This document shows, in pieces, positions 43,336 to 54,600 of a DNA stretch of 64,000 nt. The notes under the pieces are model-generated. The model was not told where the DNA came from. It did no database searches and saw only the letters and a program-made list of their open reading frames with translations. Made by a program: the position numbers and the translations under genes. Positions within the stretch are counted from its first letter, which is position 1. The number at the start of each line of letters is the position of its first letter. The DNA comes from Branchiostoma floridae (taxonomy: Eukaryota; Chordata; Leptocardii; Amphioxiformes; Branchiostomatidae): NCBI RefSeq assembly GCF_000003815.2, contig NC_049991.1:15745247-15809246 (forward strand). The letters run 5' to 3'.

Positions 43336-43514
43336 TAGCCTGGGTAATCGGATAGTAGTTCACTCCGATGTTTATTATACACTACATGTACATGTATATA
43401 CAGTAGCTTATCGCTCCGACATTTATCGTACACTGTATACAGTCACTTCTCTGCTAGTCTGGGCAACAGAAGCTAACATAGGAGCGAACCACTACCCGTA
43501 TGGTACCCAGGCTA
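43336..43514. mobile_element. Foldback MITE, TAGCCTGG family
   Basis: TAGCCTGGGTAATCGG is mirrored by GGTACCCAGGCTA. GATAGTAGTTCACTCC pairs with GGAGCGAACCACTA. It abuts another MITE at 43524. Confidence 0.7.
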
Positions 43515-43523
43515 ATCGACTCT

Positions 43524-43666
43524 ACTCTCCTAGCAGAGGTTAGGCTCCGGCTGTTTTTTAAGTACGCCGGCCAAGGTTTTGACACAGCAAGATAAAATAC
43601 AAAATAGAAAGCCCGATAAAAACGACTAAAAAAATGTTTAAGGAGCCTAACCTCTGCTTGGAGAGT
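43524..43666. mobile_element. MITE, ACTCTCCAAGCAGAGGTT family
   Basis: The 25-bp terminal repeats read ACTCTCCTAGCAGAGGTTAG at the left and CTAACCTCTGCTTGGAGAGT at the right. Confidence 0.85.
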
Positions 43667-44997
43667 AAGTCGACTCATGCATGGACGAAAATTAGGAACA
43701 TTACCGACCAGAGTAGGAGGCCAATTTATGTGACCTAAATCTGCAGCCAATTCAGCGACAATTCTTAAGTAGTTCATTGGGAAAAAGAGTTTGATCTGTT
43801 TTCATTGACGCAGATTCATTACAGAGTAACGGTAGTGTGCAGACCCCGTGGTACTCCCACGCTGATCGTTCATCAAATACTCTAAGGTCTTCTGCATTTT
43901 GCATCACCACAACTAGACGCTCCTTGCGTGACGTTATGAAGTAAGTAGAGAGAAAACACCTACGAAGCAGAGAAATAAGTCAGGCGTTATTAGAGGGAAG
44001 TGACGTCCTTTAATCTGTGTCCTTTATAACTAGCAACTGGCCATTACCCATATCACGACACCGCGTACGTGCAGGACAGCGACACGACCGGAAGTCCATA
44101 TTAGTATCTCCCTCGGGAGCACTCTAAGACATCCTGGAAATTATTGTTCACTTGACCCGTTGGAAGCCAGCTTCCTGGCAGCCTCCAAAGCAATTAATGA
44201 ACCTGTTTGAGTCTTCCTGATAACATGTCAGCTTTATTGCACTTGGTTTACTATTTCTCAATGGGTTTCGATTGGGGGGCTATTTTTGCCTCCGTCGAGA
44301 CGTTAGAATCGCGGCCACTACCCGAGCACCCCCCGCCACGAAACCTCTGCTAGAGGACCACCTGTTTCCATTGCCGTCGGCTGGCAACAATGAGCTGGGA
44401 AACCGAGAGTTATAGTCCACGACTTCCAAAGAAGGCTATCTTCCCGTCTGGTTTTTACCTGTTCATGGAACAGAAAAATGATGTAGTTATGGGAGAGGGC
44501 TGTGTTTGTCTCTTGGTCAGTGCCACGTCGATGTAAATCTCACTTTTCCATTTTCTGTAATTATGGCAATAAGTAGCTTACTTCTTTAAGATACCGGCAA
44601 TATTTCTCTTTTTAAAGAGGAAATTTTTGCACGACAATTGCACAGAGACTTGTGTACGGCAACAACTATTATATTATATCATTATATTATTACACAAAGT
44701 ACAAACTAAAGGTATAGAATAAAGCTAAATAAACGGTATATTTTTGTTCGTGCTGGCAAAAGATGTGAAGGAGGATTTCATATGAAGACAGACAGAAAAG
44801 AATATACTAAACACTTTGCAATAGAACTCCATTACTGTCCACACTTTGAGGTCACATGTGTAAACTTCTTCGCAAACCTTATAGGGGCGGGGAATCATGT
44901 TTATTCATTTTTATTTTTTTAATTTTGGCAAGAGTAGGCTAGGGGCAGGAGTGATTTGCTATTTTCCATTTGCCAGGTTCTCAAATACCGGGGGAAC

Positions 44998-45350
44998 TTT
45001 TTGGTTTGGTTTGGTTTGGTTTGGTTATACAGATCTCCATTAGTGACTGATATGTCACTATTCTTCCTGGAGTCCGGGTGATTTGCGGACAATCACCAAT
45101 TCTAGACGGATTTGCACCATCGCACGTGTGAGGGTTCTTTAACGTACATGGCTCTCCCCAGACACGGGACCTCCATTTAACGTCCTATCCGAGGGACGGC
45201 CCTAGCCGAAGCTAGGTACTAATTTTCACTTGAGTATAGTGAGGAAAGTGCCCTTCTCAAGGGCACAAGATCAGTGACTCGATAGCCGGATTCGAACCCG
45301 CGACCTCTCGGTCTCGAGCCAACCACTCTGCCGCTGCGCTACGCGATCTC
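44998..45350 (-). mobile_element. tRNA-derived SINE
   Basis: The minus strand starts with a tRNA-like head holding an A box (TAGCGCAGCGGCAGAGTGG, 45342-45324) and a B box (GGTTCGAATCC, 45298-45288). A conserved-looking body follows with GTCCCTCGGATAGGACGTTA, and it ends in an (AACCA)n tail (45026-44998). The tail repeats and orientation are clear. It is not a functional tRNA, since no complete acceptor stem follows. Confidence 0.8.
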
Positions 45351-46315
45351 ACGATCTCTCGATAACCGCTGGAATCGAGCTTTCCAAGCAGTTCCCTCCA
45401 GAAATAAATGAGCTAGGTTACCGGTACCACCGGTTCATGTTGGGACTTGTTGCTCCAAATGAACAGGTGGCTTCTAATGACAGATAGAGAAGCTCAAGTC
45501 ACACAGATAGGTAGACTTTCACGGCCTCTTTCGAGCCTTGATGTATCCGTCTCCAAGAGAGTATTTAAAAACATTCAAAGTACGGATCATGGTCTCCTGG
45601 TAACTGTACAATCCGCAATAATCCACGCCGTAAGAGTTTCAATGTCTCCTTTCATGCCGCCTCCTGTCCCTGGACTTCAGCAAAACCCAGGTTTTACGTT
45701 CTGGCGTGGAGGCAAAAAGTCGGTAAGCACTACAGGAAGGTAGCGACGGTAAACTGGGGCCATAACATCCATTTCTTCACATCAATTAGTGACTACAGAT
45801 CGTGGCGCTTTCTTCGACCATGACGCAAATGATCCTGACCATTTTTGATGTTACAGGTTGTAGGGCTTGTGAGACTTACGGACTTGTCATCCAAGCACTT
45901 AACCAAAGTACGTGACTGCATTTCTGTCGTGGGCAGACTAATGAAGTAGATTCCTGATGAATATGCTGAAAAATCCCTTCTATGAAATACCCTTTTACGA
46001 CTGACCATTAGGCATCTTTCAGGCTGAGAAAAGGAATTCGTGACGCATCAATGACGCTATGTATGTTGTTCTTCAATAGGGTCGTTACATCGATGCAGCC
46101 CACACAGCTAATACATGTAGTTGTGTTCTTCATCAGGGTGTCTGTATAATTTACTCCGCCCGCGGTTTCAAGTCCACAGGGACAATAGCTTTAATCACTC
46201 CACCATCATACGTGAGTTAAAACGCATGTCTGGAGAGATTTGCGCACGTCGCGCGGTTCCGTCTTGCTGATTATGCACTGCGGCAGCGCGTAACGCCCTG
46301 TTTCCTTCTAGCCTC

Positions 46316-46323
46316 TATATAAG
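46316..46323 (+). promoter_or_regulatory. TATA box of the neuropeptide gene
   Basis: TATATAAG lies 81 bp upstream of the ATG at 46397, placing transcription start near 46345-46350. That puts the upstream in-frame ATG at 46337 outside the transcript. Confidence 0.65.
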
Positions 46324-46396
46324 AAGAAGCGCCGACTTGAGACGCTATCACAACTGTCTGTCTTGTCTCACCGCACAGTGCAGCAGTACCAGAGAG

Positions 46397-46945
46397 ATGG
46401 CGCTACCGACCCATCTCTTCATGCTCGTGGCCTCCGCCTGCCTTCTCCCCCATGCCGCCGTGGCCTTGCCGGTATCCTCTGCTTACTGGGAACGAGACAA
46501 CGATGCCTTGGGCTTCGACCGAGACCCAGCCATGAGACAAGACAGTCTCGGGGTCCCCCCTTACATAGCCTCGCTGCCCGGCCTCGGTGGGCTGCCTGTG
46601 GACCGGGAGACTGACAGTCTCTACAGCAAACGGTTCGGCACCCATAACTATCCGTTAAGAACGTCGGTCGGCAGATACGGAAAGAGGAGCGAGACGTCCG
46701 GGATCAACGATGCAGACTCCGACGGCGATGACTACACGGTTGTGCTACCTGCCTTTCCAGAGAACTTCGCCCCGGAACTCCCTGACAACAGGCGCCCGCA
46801 CGACCTGTACGACTACGGGCGCGCCGGCGACTGGTCCCGAGCAGCTGCCGACCAACCACCGGTGTCTCAGCACCCGAAAAGGGCCATGTTCCACCTTCGC
46901 ACCAACTCCAGTAGATACGGCAGGAGGAAGAGATCCGTGGAGTAG
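46397..46945 (+). CDS. Neuropeptide precursor with two related RY-amide peptides
   Basis: A single open exon of 182 residues. Residues 1-23 (MALPTHLFMLVASACLLPHA, then AVA) form a clear signal peptide. Two predicted peptides are bounded by basic cleavage sites and followed by amidation glycines: FGTHNYPLRTSVGRY (80-94, after KR, before GKR) and AMFHLRTNSSRY (163-174, after KR, before GRRKR). They share LRT-x3-RY-amide. The intervening acidic spacer (DADSDGDDY) is typical of precursors. I cannot assign a family. VGRY-G-K-R recalls the VGRF-G end of prolactin-releasing peptide and the RYG end of NPY, but neither fits fully. Start chosen at 46397 because it begins the signal peptide and lies downstream of the TATA box. 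The product would act as a secreted ligand, probably at a GPCR. Confidence 0.8.
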   Translation: MALPTHLFMLVASACLLPHAAVALPVSSAYWERDNDALGFDRDPAMRQDSLGVPPYIASLPGLGGLPVDRETDSLYSKRFGTHNYPLRTSVGRYGKRSETSGINDADSDGDDYTVVLPAFPENFAPELPDNRRPHDLYDYGRAGDWSRAAADQPPVSQHPKRAMFHLRTNSSRYGRRKRSVE

Positions 46946-49900
46946 AGTAAGGCAGCATTCTTCATAGAATCACACTTCCGCTGTGCGGACAAGAACAGTG
47001 CAAGTATTTCCACTTGTGAGTTTCTTACAGACATCAGAACTCTTAAGCATTATGATTACGCAACGCACCTGGTACTTTCCCCTTCTCCATATCTCTGCCT
47101 GGATAATATCTTTAGTGTATACATAGTTTTGCCCGGATAACGTTGGAACTGTGCAGGAAGATGATGGAAGTTATTTGTAGTGTGAGAACTTTGATGAAGG
47201 ACATACAGTTTAAGTCTGCAACGCAAATTGTATATGGAGGTGACGCGACGCGGCCTTGGCATTTTGTGGTTGATGTGTTGTCAGAAATTAAAGCTAACGA
47301 TCACAGAAGCTACTATGTCTACTTGTCTTTCTTGGTTTGGTTAGAGGTTATTGTGAGGTGATACACAAGATTTGTTTGCATATAGCGGCAATTGAGTGAC
47401 GGTAAACGAGAATATACGACGTTAGATGTCTCATCACATGCCATATTCGAAGACATATCTTCATATCTCCATATGAAATCGATTAGATCCTAGTAGCATA
47501 CCTACTCTTTTTCTCATTTGCTTCTCTGACAAAAATAGATACAGCAATAACTTCAAACAACTTTGAATCTGACAAATATTTTAATCGCCTTTCTACTCCC
47601 AGCTTTCATATCAACAATTCAACCGTACCTTTTTCAGATCTATTCCGCATGAAACAAACTTAGGTTTAGGATGTGGTATCGCTTGAAGCGATGCGCTCGT
47701 TTAATTATTCAGAACATGCCATATGATAGAGGCAGTTAGCGCAAACATCTTAAGATCTCCTCCATGTGATATTAATAGACTCTTCAGTAGCATGGCTACT
47801 TGTCATTATCTTAATGCGAGAGCTTAATGTTGCCTAATCTCCAAGCATAAGACAATATCAAAGGCGGACCAAGCAGTGTCCAAACCGCCGGTTAAGTGTT
47901 GTCGCTGATGATAAAAATGTATGCAGGGGTAACTTCATACAACCATGACTTTCCAATATGACACTATATAAATCTTTAGATTGTCTTTCTCTTCACATTC
48001 AAATCGATGTTCCAACCATATGTCTGTATCCGTTTTCAGACCTGTTCTGCAAGCAGAGGTTTAGGACGGTATCGTTTAAAGCGATGCATCTGTTCTCGTT
48101 GAAGGTCTTGAAGGCATGAAGCGGCCCCAGCACAGTGTTTGATGGATCCCAATGATTTAAAGACGATTCAGTTAAGCATCCATTTTCGGTAATGTGGGAA
48201 AAAACTTGAAATAGTTATCTTTATACCCCCCTCACATTAGGCGAAAATCGANNNNNNNNNNNNNNNNNNNNNNNNNNNNNNNNNNNNNNNNNNNNNNNNN
48301 NNNNNNNNNNNNNNNNNNNNNNNNNNNNNNNNNNNNNNNNNNNNNNNNNNNNNNNNNNNNNNNNNNNNNNNNNNNNNNNNNNNNNNNNNNNNNNNNNNNN
48401 NNNNNNNNNNNNNNNNNNNNNNNNNNNNNNNNNNNNNNNNNNNNNNNNNNNNNNNNNNNNNNNNNNNNNNNNNNNNNNNNNNNNNNNNNNNNNNNNNNNN
48501 NNNNNNNNNNNNNNNNNCAGTTAGGATAATTAGTGGACAGGAACGGTTGTACAAAAAGTTAGTTCAAGTTCAACACAGATGTATTGAAAGCAGTTTGGAT
48601 GTTGTCATTGGAGATCCGAGACTTGTTGTTTGTTTTTTTTCGTCAGAAGTGCCGAGCTGTTAGGGGAGTATACTAGTAACTAAGTTGAGTTAGGTTAAGT
48701 TGAGTTGAGTTAGGTTAAGTTGAGTTGAGTTGAGTTGAAGTTTAGTTGAGTTAGGTTGATATGCCAGGGCTGCCCGGCCGACTGACCGTCTGGCGCATTC
48801 CCGGGTCAGTGCGGGGGCGAGTGGCTGGTGGATAGGGTAGATGTTGAAGATTCTGATCGGCGAGGGCGGTCAGGTTGTGTGTGTGTGTTCTCTCTCTATC
48901 CCTGCACAGGTCACACCGGGCACAAGAGTGTTGGCGAGTTCATGGTCATGCCATGCGTTAACCATGCCCACCAGACGGTCGCGATCCGGTCAACACCCTT
49001 ACGGGAACTCCTGCAGCATCAGCATCGTCGCCGGGGCACCTTCCAATGAAGACCGGTGAGTGCGACAGCACATGAGGAGCGACTCGGAGAGGACGTCGGT
49101 GATCGTGCAACGGCGGGACAGAGGGGGAGCCACACGACCCAGAACAGCAGCGGGGCGGATGACGTGAGAGAAAAACAGCCAGACTGGGAGCTGAACTGAC
49201 AATTCACGAACTGATTTCAATTTATTGGCTGTCGTCTGAACTGTTCCTAGTCGCACTTGCAATGCATGTTCACCGTATGTTGTCAGCCCGTTCAAACTCT
49301 GATTGCAGTAGCCTGTAACTGTTTGCGATTGTTGTATATCTGTAGGTGTTGTTTCTATATATGTATTTTTTATATGTTTCGCCGGGACGGCTCAAGGTTA
49401 AGCCATGGGGGAGTGTAGGGATGGGGAAAAACAGATATTATGTACTTTGTAGAATCGTGTCATTTGTAATTTTTAGTTGTGTCGCGAGTTGTCCTGCCGT
49501 ACTTCATAACAAGGCTATAATGTATTCTGTCTGAGAGCGTCCCCGTGGCCAGATGTGTAACTGTCTGCTATTGTTGTGTGATAACTGTTGACAAGGTGTT
49601 ATCCTTTGTATTGTTCTTTGATGAACTGAAGATGAAAAGAACAACAAAGCCAATAGCAGGTACATGTTATAATTAGTGCCATGCATATAGCTGTAGACAG
49701 TGTCTGGATATGTGTCTGGGATTTGGAAATAAAGAAGCCGGGAATTGGGAGTTAGGACAGTTGGACAGAGGCTTGAGACAGAGAGAGGGTCCCGACTGAC
49801 AGCTCCCGTGCGTGTCAATGGCATGCCCTGTGTCTTGTGTGTGTTTCTTAGTCCTGTAGTTTAATAGTCTCTTGTGCAGCATTCTAAAGAACCTGGGGTC

Positions 49901-51377
49901 CACAACATCGACCCCACTTCTTACAGTATTACGACAAGTGCTGGCAATGGCAAAATAACTTATACCCTATCTTTGCGCACAATTCCTTTGGAATGTATTA
50001 TCAGTCAAAAATAGTGGAAAAGGATCAAGGAAGATTTATAAAGGGCAGCTGGGGCGTATCTGTCAAATTATCTGTCGAGGGCAATCTATCAATTTTTATG
50101 TCGCAGCGCGATCGTAGCGAGATCGCCGCCGCGTAGTGGAATAGGGTGTAGATAAAGATGGGTTCACACGTGCTTATATATTCACGCCCGTTTGCGGTCC
50201 TTATGGCAGTCTCAGCCGTTACCAGGCTCCACAGGTCACTGGGAAAGTAGTAGAAATTGGCAAAATGTAGACACATAACATGCCATATAGACACATAGCT
50301 GTCCGATGAGTGTCGTTTGCAACCAGCTTACTTCGCTGGCATGCTATCTGGCTATATTTGTCCGATTTCTATTATTTTTCCGGCGACCTGAGAAGCCTGG
50401 TAGAGGCTAAAACTTGCATACGGACCTCAAACGGACTACATATACGCACGAAAGACGTTTTAGGATAATTGCCGCCTTTGCATCAGATTATTTTGTTTTC
50501 TCTAATGATAATTCTGCATCTCAAACAGGCGATAAAACGAAGCAACACGTATTTCACATCGACTACGTACATTTATTCTGTACCAGATGTCCCGTCTAAC
50601 ACAACATACATCATAACATTTGCCCATTTTCCCCAATTATCATCTGACGATATTATTAATCTAATAGCGATGTAAAATGTTACGCTGACGATGCTACGAA
50701 GACTGTACAATTAGTGATAGTTACAACCATTGACAGACTTTCAGATTTTACCATATTGCATAGAGTCACATTTAAGCTCATCAGTTAGCATTACATGCGT
50801 CCAAATGACTCACTAAAGACGAAATTATTAAATGCGTGAAAAATACAAATCAGTTATACATTCTCAGGTATTATTATAGAGTCCAAAAAGTTCCTAATTC
50901 CAGGCGATCGAGGTCATTAAAATAGTCTGAAAAACTCTAAATTCAGTCTGTTAAAAGATACTATAAAATCCACATGCCTATGTACAAATATACAAGAAAA
51001 ACTCTATTCAAAATGTCTACACATCGTAACGTTACATCCGTTGATAAATTCTTAGTGCGCTATCCAGGAGTGGTCACATGAGCGCGTATGTACAAGTTGC
51101 ATATTGACATTCTGTTGGTGTAGGTAAAGTTTGTGGGGAACACAAGAAGTTGTATTCTACTTTGACTTTCAATTGACATTTTCGACCGCAAATTTTACCT
51201 AAACCACAATAATGAAAATACGGAACTCATACGGAGAGCCCCTCATTTTGGACACATACGGCCTTCTTAGCAGGCTCTACAGGTTTGGCTTGTTTTCTGA
51301 TGGTATATCAGTTCTATTGCACTCGAGTTATTGTTGTTGACCGTAGGGCTCGAGTGCGATATAACCTGACATACAAT
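46946..51377. other. Spacer downstream of the neuropeptide gene
   Basis: No supported gene. It contains a truncated TAATCTCCAAGC-type MITE end near 47835, an assembly gap, a GTTGAGTTAG tandem tract at about 48682-48755 and several short unrelated open frames. A segment at 48918-49062 is bordered by an acceptor-like CCTGCACAG and a donor-like GACCG|GTGAGT, but its reading frame is not convincing. Confidence 0.5.
48252..48517. other. Assembly gap (266 N)
   Basis: Run of N; the odd length suggests an estimated size. Confidence 1.
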
Positions 51378-51585
51378 TAGCCTCCATATCAGACTCTCTG
51401 GGTCTTTTTTCGTCTCTTTTTTGCTCATAAAACACCTTTATTTGCTGGTCATTTCTTTTTGTACTGTGTCGTTTGTGCCACCGGTGCGTCGACGGCGCAA
51501 ACCACCCAGTACAAAAAGAAACGGCCAGCAAAAGTAAGAACCCAACAAGACGCTAAGAGGCCCGGAGAGCCTGCTATGGAGGCTA
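51378..51585. mobile_element. MITE, TAGCCTCC...CTCTCTGGG family
   Basis: TAGCCTCCATATCAGACTCT is mirrored by GAGCCTGCTATGGAGGCTA. The GGTCATTTCTTTTTGTACTG/CAGTACAAAAAGAAACGGCC arms match 40417-40615. Confidence 0.85.
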
Positions 51586-51654
51586 ACATACCGATGCTAG
51601 AGACTAAAAAAAAAACAGATTCGTAGAGCCTGTGAAGGAGCCCAGGGAACGAAG

Positions 51655-54600
51655 CTAGACCGCGCTGTTGTAGACGGAATGATTGATGTACTCCCGCGCC
51701 GCTGTCTCCGTCAGCGCCTGGAGGAAGTTCCAGGGGTTCCGCATCTTCTGGTAGCAGTCTTTCCGCAGGTTGTCCACTGCCTGGGGAGAAACAGAAAACG
51801 ATTTGATTGGATTAATCTGTTCGGCTATATAGAGGGAAATACAGTCAGGGCTACCCAACTAGCCGGAGGCTATCATCAATGGCTATCCCTGGTAACAATG
51901 ATATACAGTAACAACATTACGTTTATCGATACATGAGGTTTGTTGTTTGAGCTAGGTTATACAGAAAATGCAAGATACGACCCAACGTTTAGTCTTGAAT
52001 TACGGAGCAGCAGTCAGTTATGGCACCCAATAAAGGCTCGCTAGGCGGCACATTACAGCCCTTTGAAGTCTCGATCAGGAAAAATAGTTACAATTAGGCC
52101 AATGATATACCAGAAGAGTAAGTCGGCGAAAGCAGTATAGTTAGTATTTCTACAATTTTTCTTCTCCGTTGTTTCTCTGTCCTTGGTGCTGAATAAGTTC
52201 CGACCTAACGATTTTGTGAAAGGACTCCTTTTTGTGTGCCGAACACGAGGATTCTCTACTTTAGGGTGCGGCATCTAAAACAGTGCCACGTCTCTCTTCA
52301 AGACATAAAAGATATTTGTAGCACCGTATCAACCTGGGACTTCTGGGTTCATTCTACGAGTCATCCGGGCCACTTAACAAGTCATCAAAAATTTAGTACT
52401 AGTACGCACATGCAGGAAGGGCATTATGTAGAGCCCAGTCAGTCGCATGGTAAGTATGCCCTACTGCCCCGCCGAAGACCACATAAAATGTCAAACATTT
52501 ATCACGGACAGAACGGGCCGTGGCTTTCGATCTGATCCGTTGGGAAGTAAGGCCATGTTGATTTGACTATATGGATGACATCCTCTGGGGTCCAAAAACT
52601 AATGCGACGTGCGAATAAAAAAGTTTGACACCCCCACCAAAAAAAACAAAAAACAATTGCCTTCGTTATGAAATCTAAGAAAACAGGCAGGTTGAACAAA
52701 TGACTGAGCACACAGAATATGGTATACCGAACAAAAGATTCTTCATTTTTGTTATGTCACACATCTTCTTTGACCTTGTAATGTTCTATGACATTAGTAA
52801 ACGTTTTCCGATACTCATTTTGGCAATCCACGGCACATATTTGCTTATTTGGAAGCTGCTTTGTACGATTTAGAGTATGTTTGAAAACATTTTTTTCATT
52901 TTTTTGAAACGGCTGAAAATTGATGCACGTGCGGATGTCATCCATATAATCAAATCAACAAGCAACATGGCCTGATGGAGCTTTGATTGTGTTTCATCGT
53001 GCCCCAGCAACCACGCACCCCCGTGTACATCCCAGGTAATCACCCCACCCGGCCTGACTGCAGGACACCGTTACACCGATACTTCTGTAATTACAGTACG
53101 GCCCTGCGGCGGGATTTGATCGGTTTGATACCAACATAAATGACACCCCTCCAGGACAGGATTCGTCACGTGGACTTAGGGTGAAAATGTGTCAATCAGA
53201 AAACTTAGTTCTGCCTGATTATACTGAGTGGTCCGCTGATGTCGCAGTGGGGTCTCCTGACATATTAGTTTATTGGTTGGTTGGTTAGTTTTGGTTGGAG
53301 AGGAGGGAGAAATGTAGCCTACTTTGCAGGACTTTCGGCGCGGCGGTGTATATGTTTTTGGGGGAGCGCCGATTCGATGATTTCAGCATGCCGGGGAAGA
53401 AAGTTGGCCGGAAGAATGATTCTTCCCCCGCTTGATGAAAACCCCGAATAGCGCTCCCAAAAAATAAANNNNNNNNNNNNNNNNNNNNNNNNNNNNNNNN
53501 NNNNNNNNNNNNNNNNNNNNNNNNNNNNNNNNNNNNNNNNNNNNNNNNNNNNNNNNNNNNNNNNNNNNGGGGGAGGGGGAAAAAAGGAGAGGGGGGGGAG
53601 GGGGGAGAAGAAGAAGGAAGAGAGGGGCCGGGAGAATGAGGAAAAAAAGAAGAGGGAGGAAAACCCCGAAATAGCGCTACCCAAAAAATAAACACCGCCG
53701 CGCCGAAAGTCTGCGCAAGAGGCTATGAGAAATGGGAGAGTAGAAAGTTTTAAGATGCAGAGAAGACGCTCAGTCCCAATTCTCCACCCGGAGCCCGGTC
53801 GGGTAGCTTTCGGAAACGAAAAGTGGTATGATAAGAAAGGAAACACACACACACAGACACAGAACGTAAAAAAAATAGTCAGGAACATAATTTGTGTGGG
53901 TTAACACTTTTATTTTTCGTTTCCGCAAGCATCCCGGTCGGGCCCCGTTAAGCCCCCTTCACACGACAGCACGAATGAGCCGGAATGCCGTCGGAATAAA
54001 AATTATTTTCTATTCGTGACAATTCTTGGCAATTCGTACTGTATTCTAAACATTCTTACTGCATTCCAAATATTCGTCCCCGTTCTTCTGGCTGGCTCGA
54101 AAGTTTTTGACATGTCAAAAACTGTCGAGGTGCATTCGAAGTGGATAAATATCGAGTGGATTCTAAGTGTATTCTAACTATTCTAACTGCAGTCTGACCG
54201 CATTCTACGGCATTCCAACATTGTTCAAACATTCTTATCTCATTCGATCGAGAACCGAAACGGCAAGCCACTTCGAATCCTACCAGAATGCGGCCGAAGT
54301 ATCTCGAATGCAGTGAGAATGTCTAGAATACACAACGAATTCACAGGAACAGAAAGGGATTTTCATTCTGACGGCATTCTGTCTCATTCCTTCTCGTGTG
54401 AAGGGGATTTAAGGCCCATTTGGAATACCCACTCGGAATGGCATCGAATGTGACACGAATTTTGCAAATACTTCATTCCGGCTGGTTCTGCTTGATTCCT
54501 GCTGATTCGATTTCAGTGTGAAGGCCCTATTACGGGGAACCTAATAGAACCTAAACTTTACCTTGCTCATCACCCTGGGCGGCTGCTGACTGAAGAAGGT

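Larger units (their letters stand above)
35256..46315. other. Eleven-kilobase spacer between paralogue B and the neuropeptide gene
   Basis: Apart from the elements listed individually I see no supported gene. Landmarks are several MITEs, the Z-DNA-prone tract, a G-run at 42760-42785 and the octamer/CRE cluster. Non-repetitive stretches at 41.0-42.7 kb and 43.8-44.9 kb could hold regulatory sequence. I cannot show it. Confidence 0.5.

Noticed and set aside
45288-45350. Functional tRNA gene on the minus strand
   Set aside because: A and B boxes are present, but there is no complete acceptor stem and a SINE body and tail follow.
46337-46396. Upstream in-frame ATG of the neuropeptide precursor
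   Set aside because: It would put 20 charged residues before the signal peptide and lies about 15-20 bp after the TATA box, upstream of the likely transcription start.
48918-49062. Coding exon between acceptor- and donor-like sites
   Set aside because: None of the frames gives a convincing protein and no partner exon was found; it could be noncoding.
53285-53888. Minus-strand open frames spanning the 100-N gap
   Set aside because: They are translated purine runs and unknown bases within a MITE.
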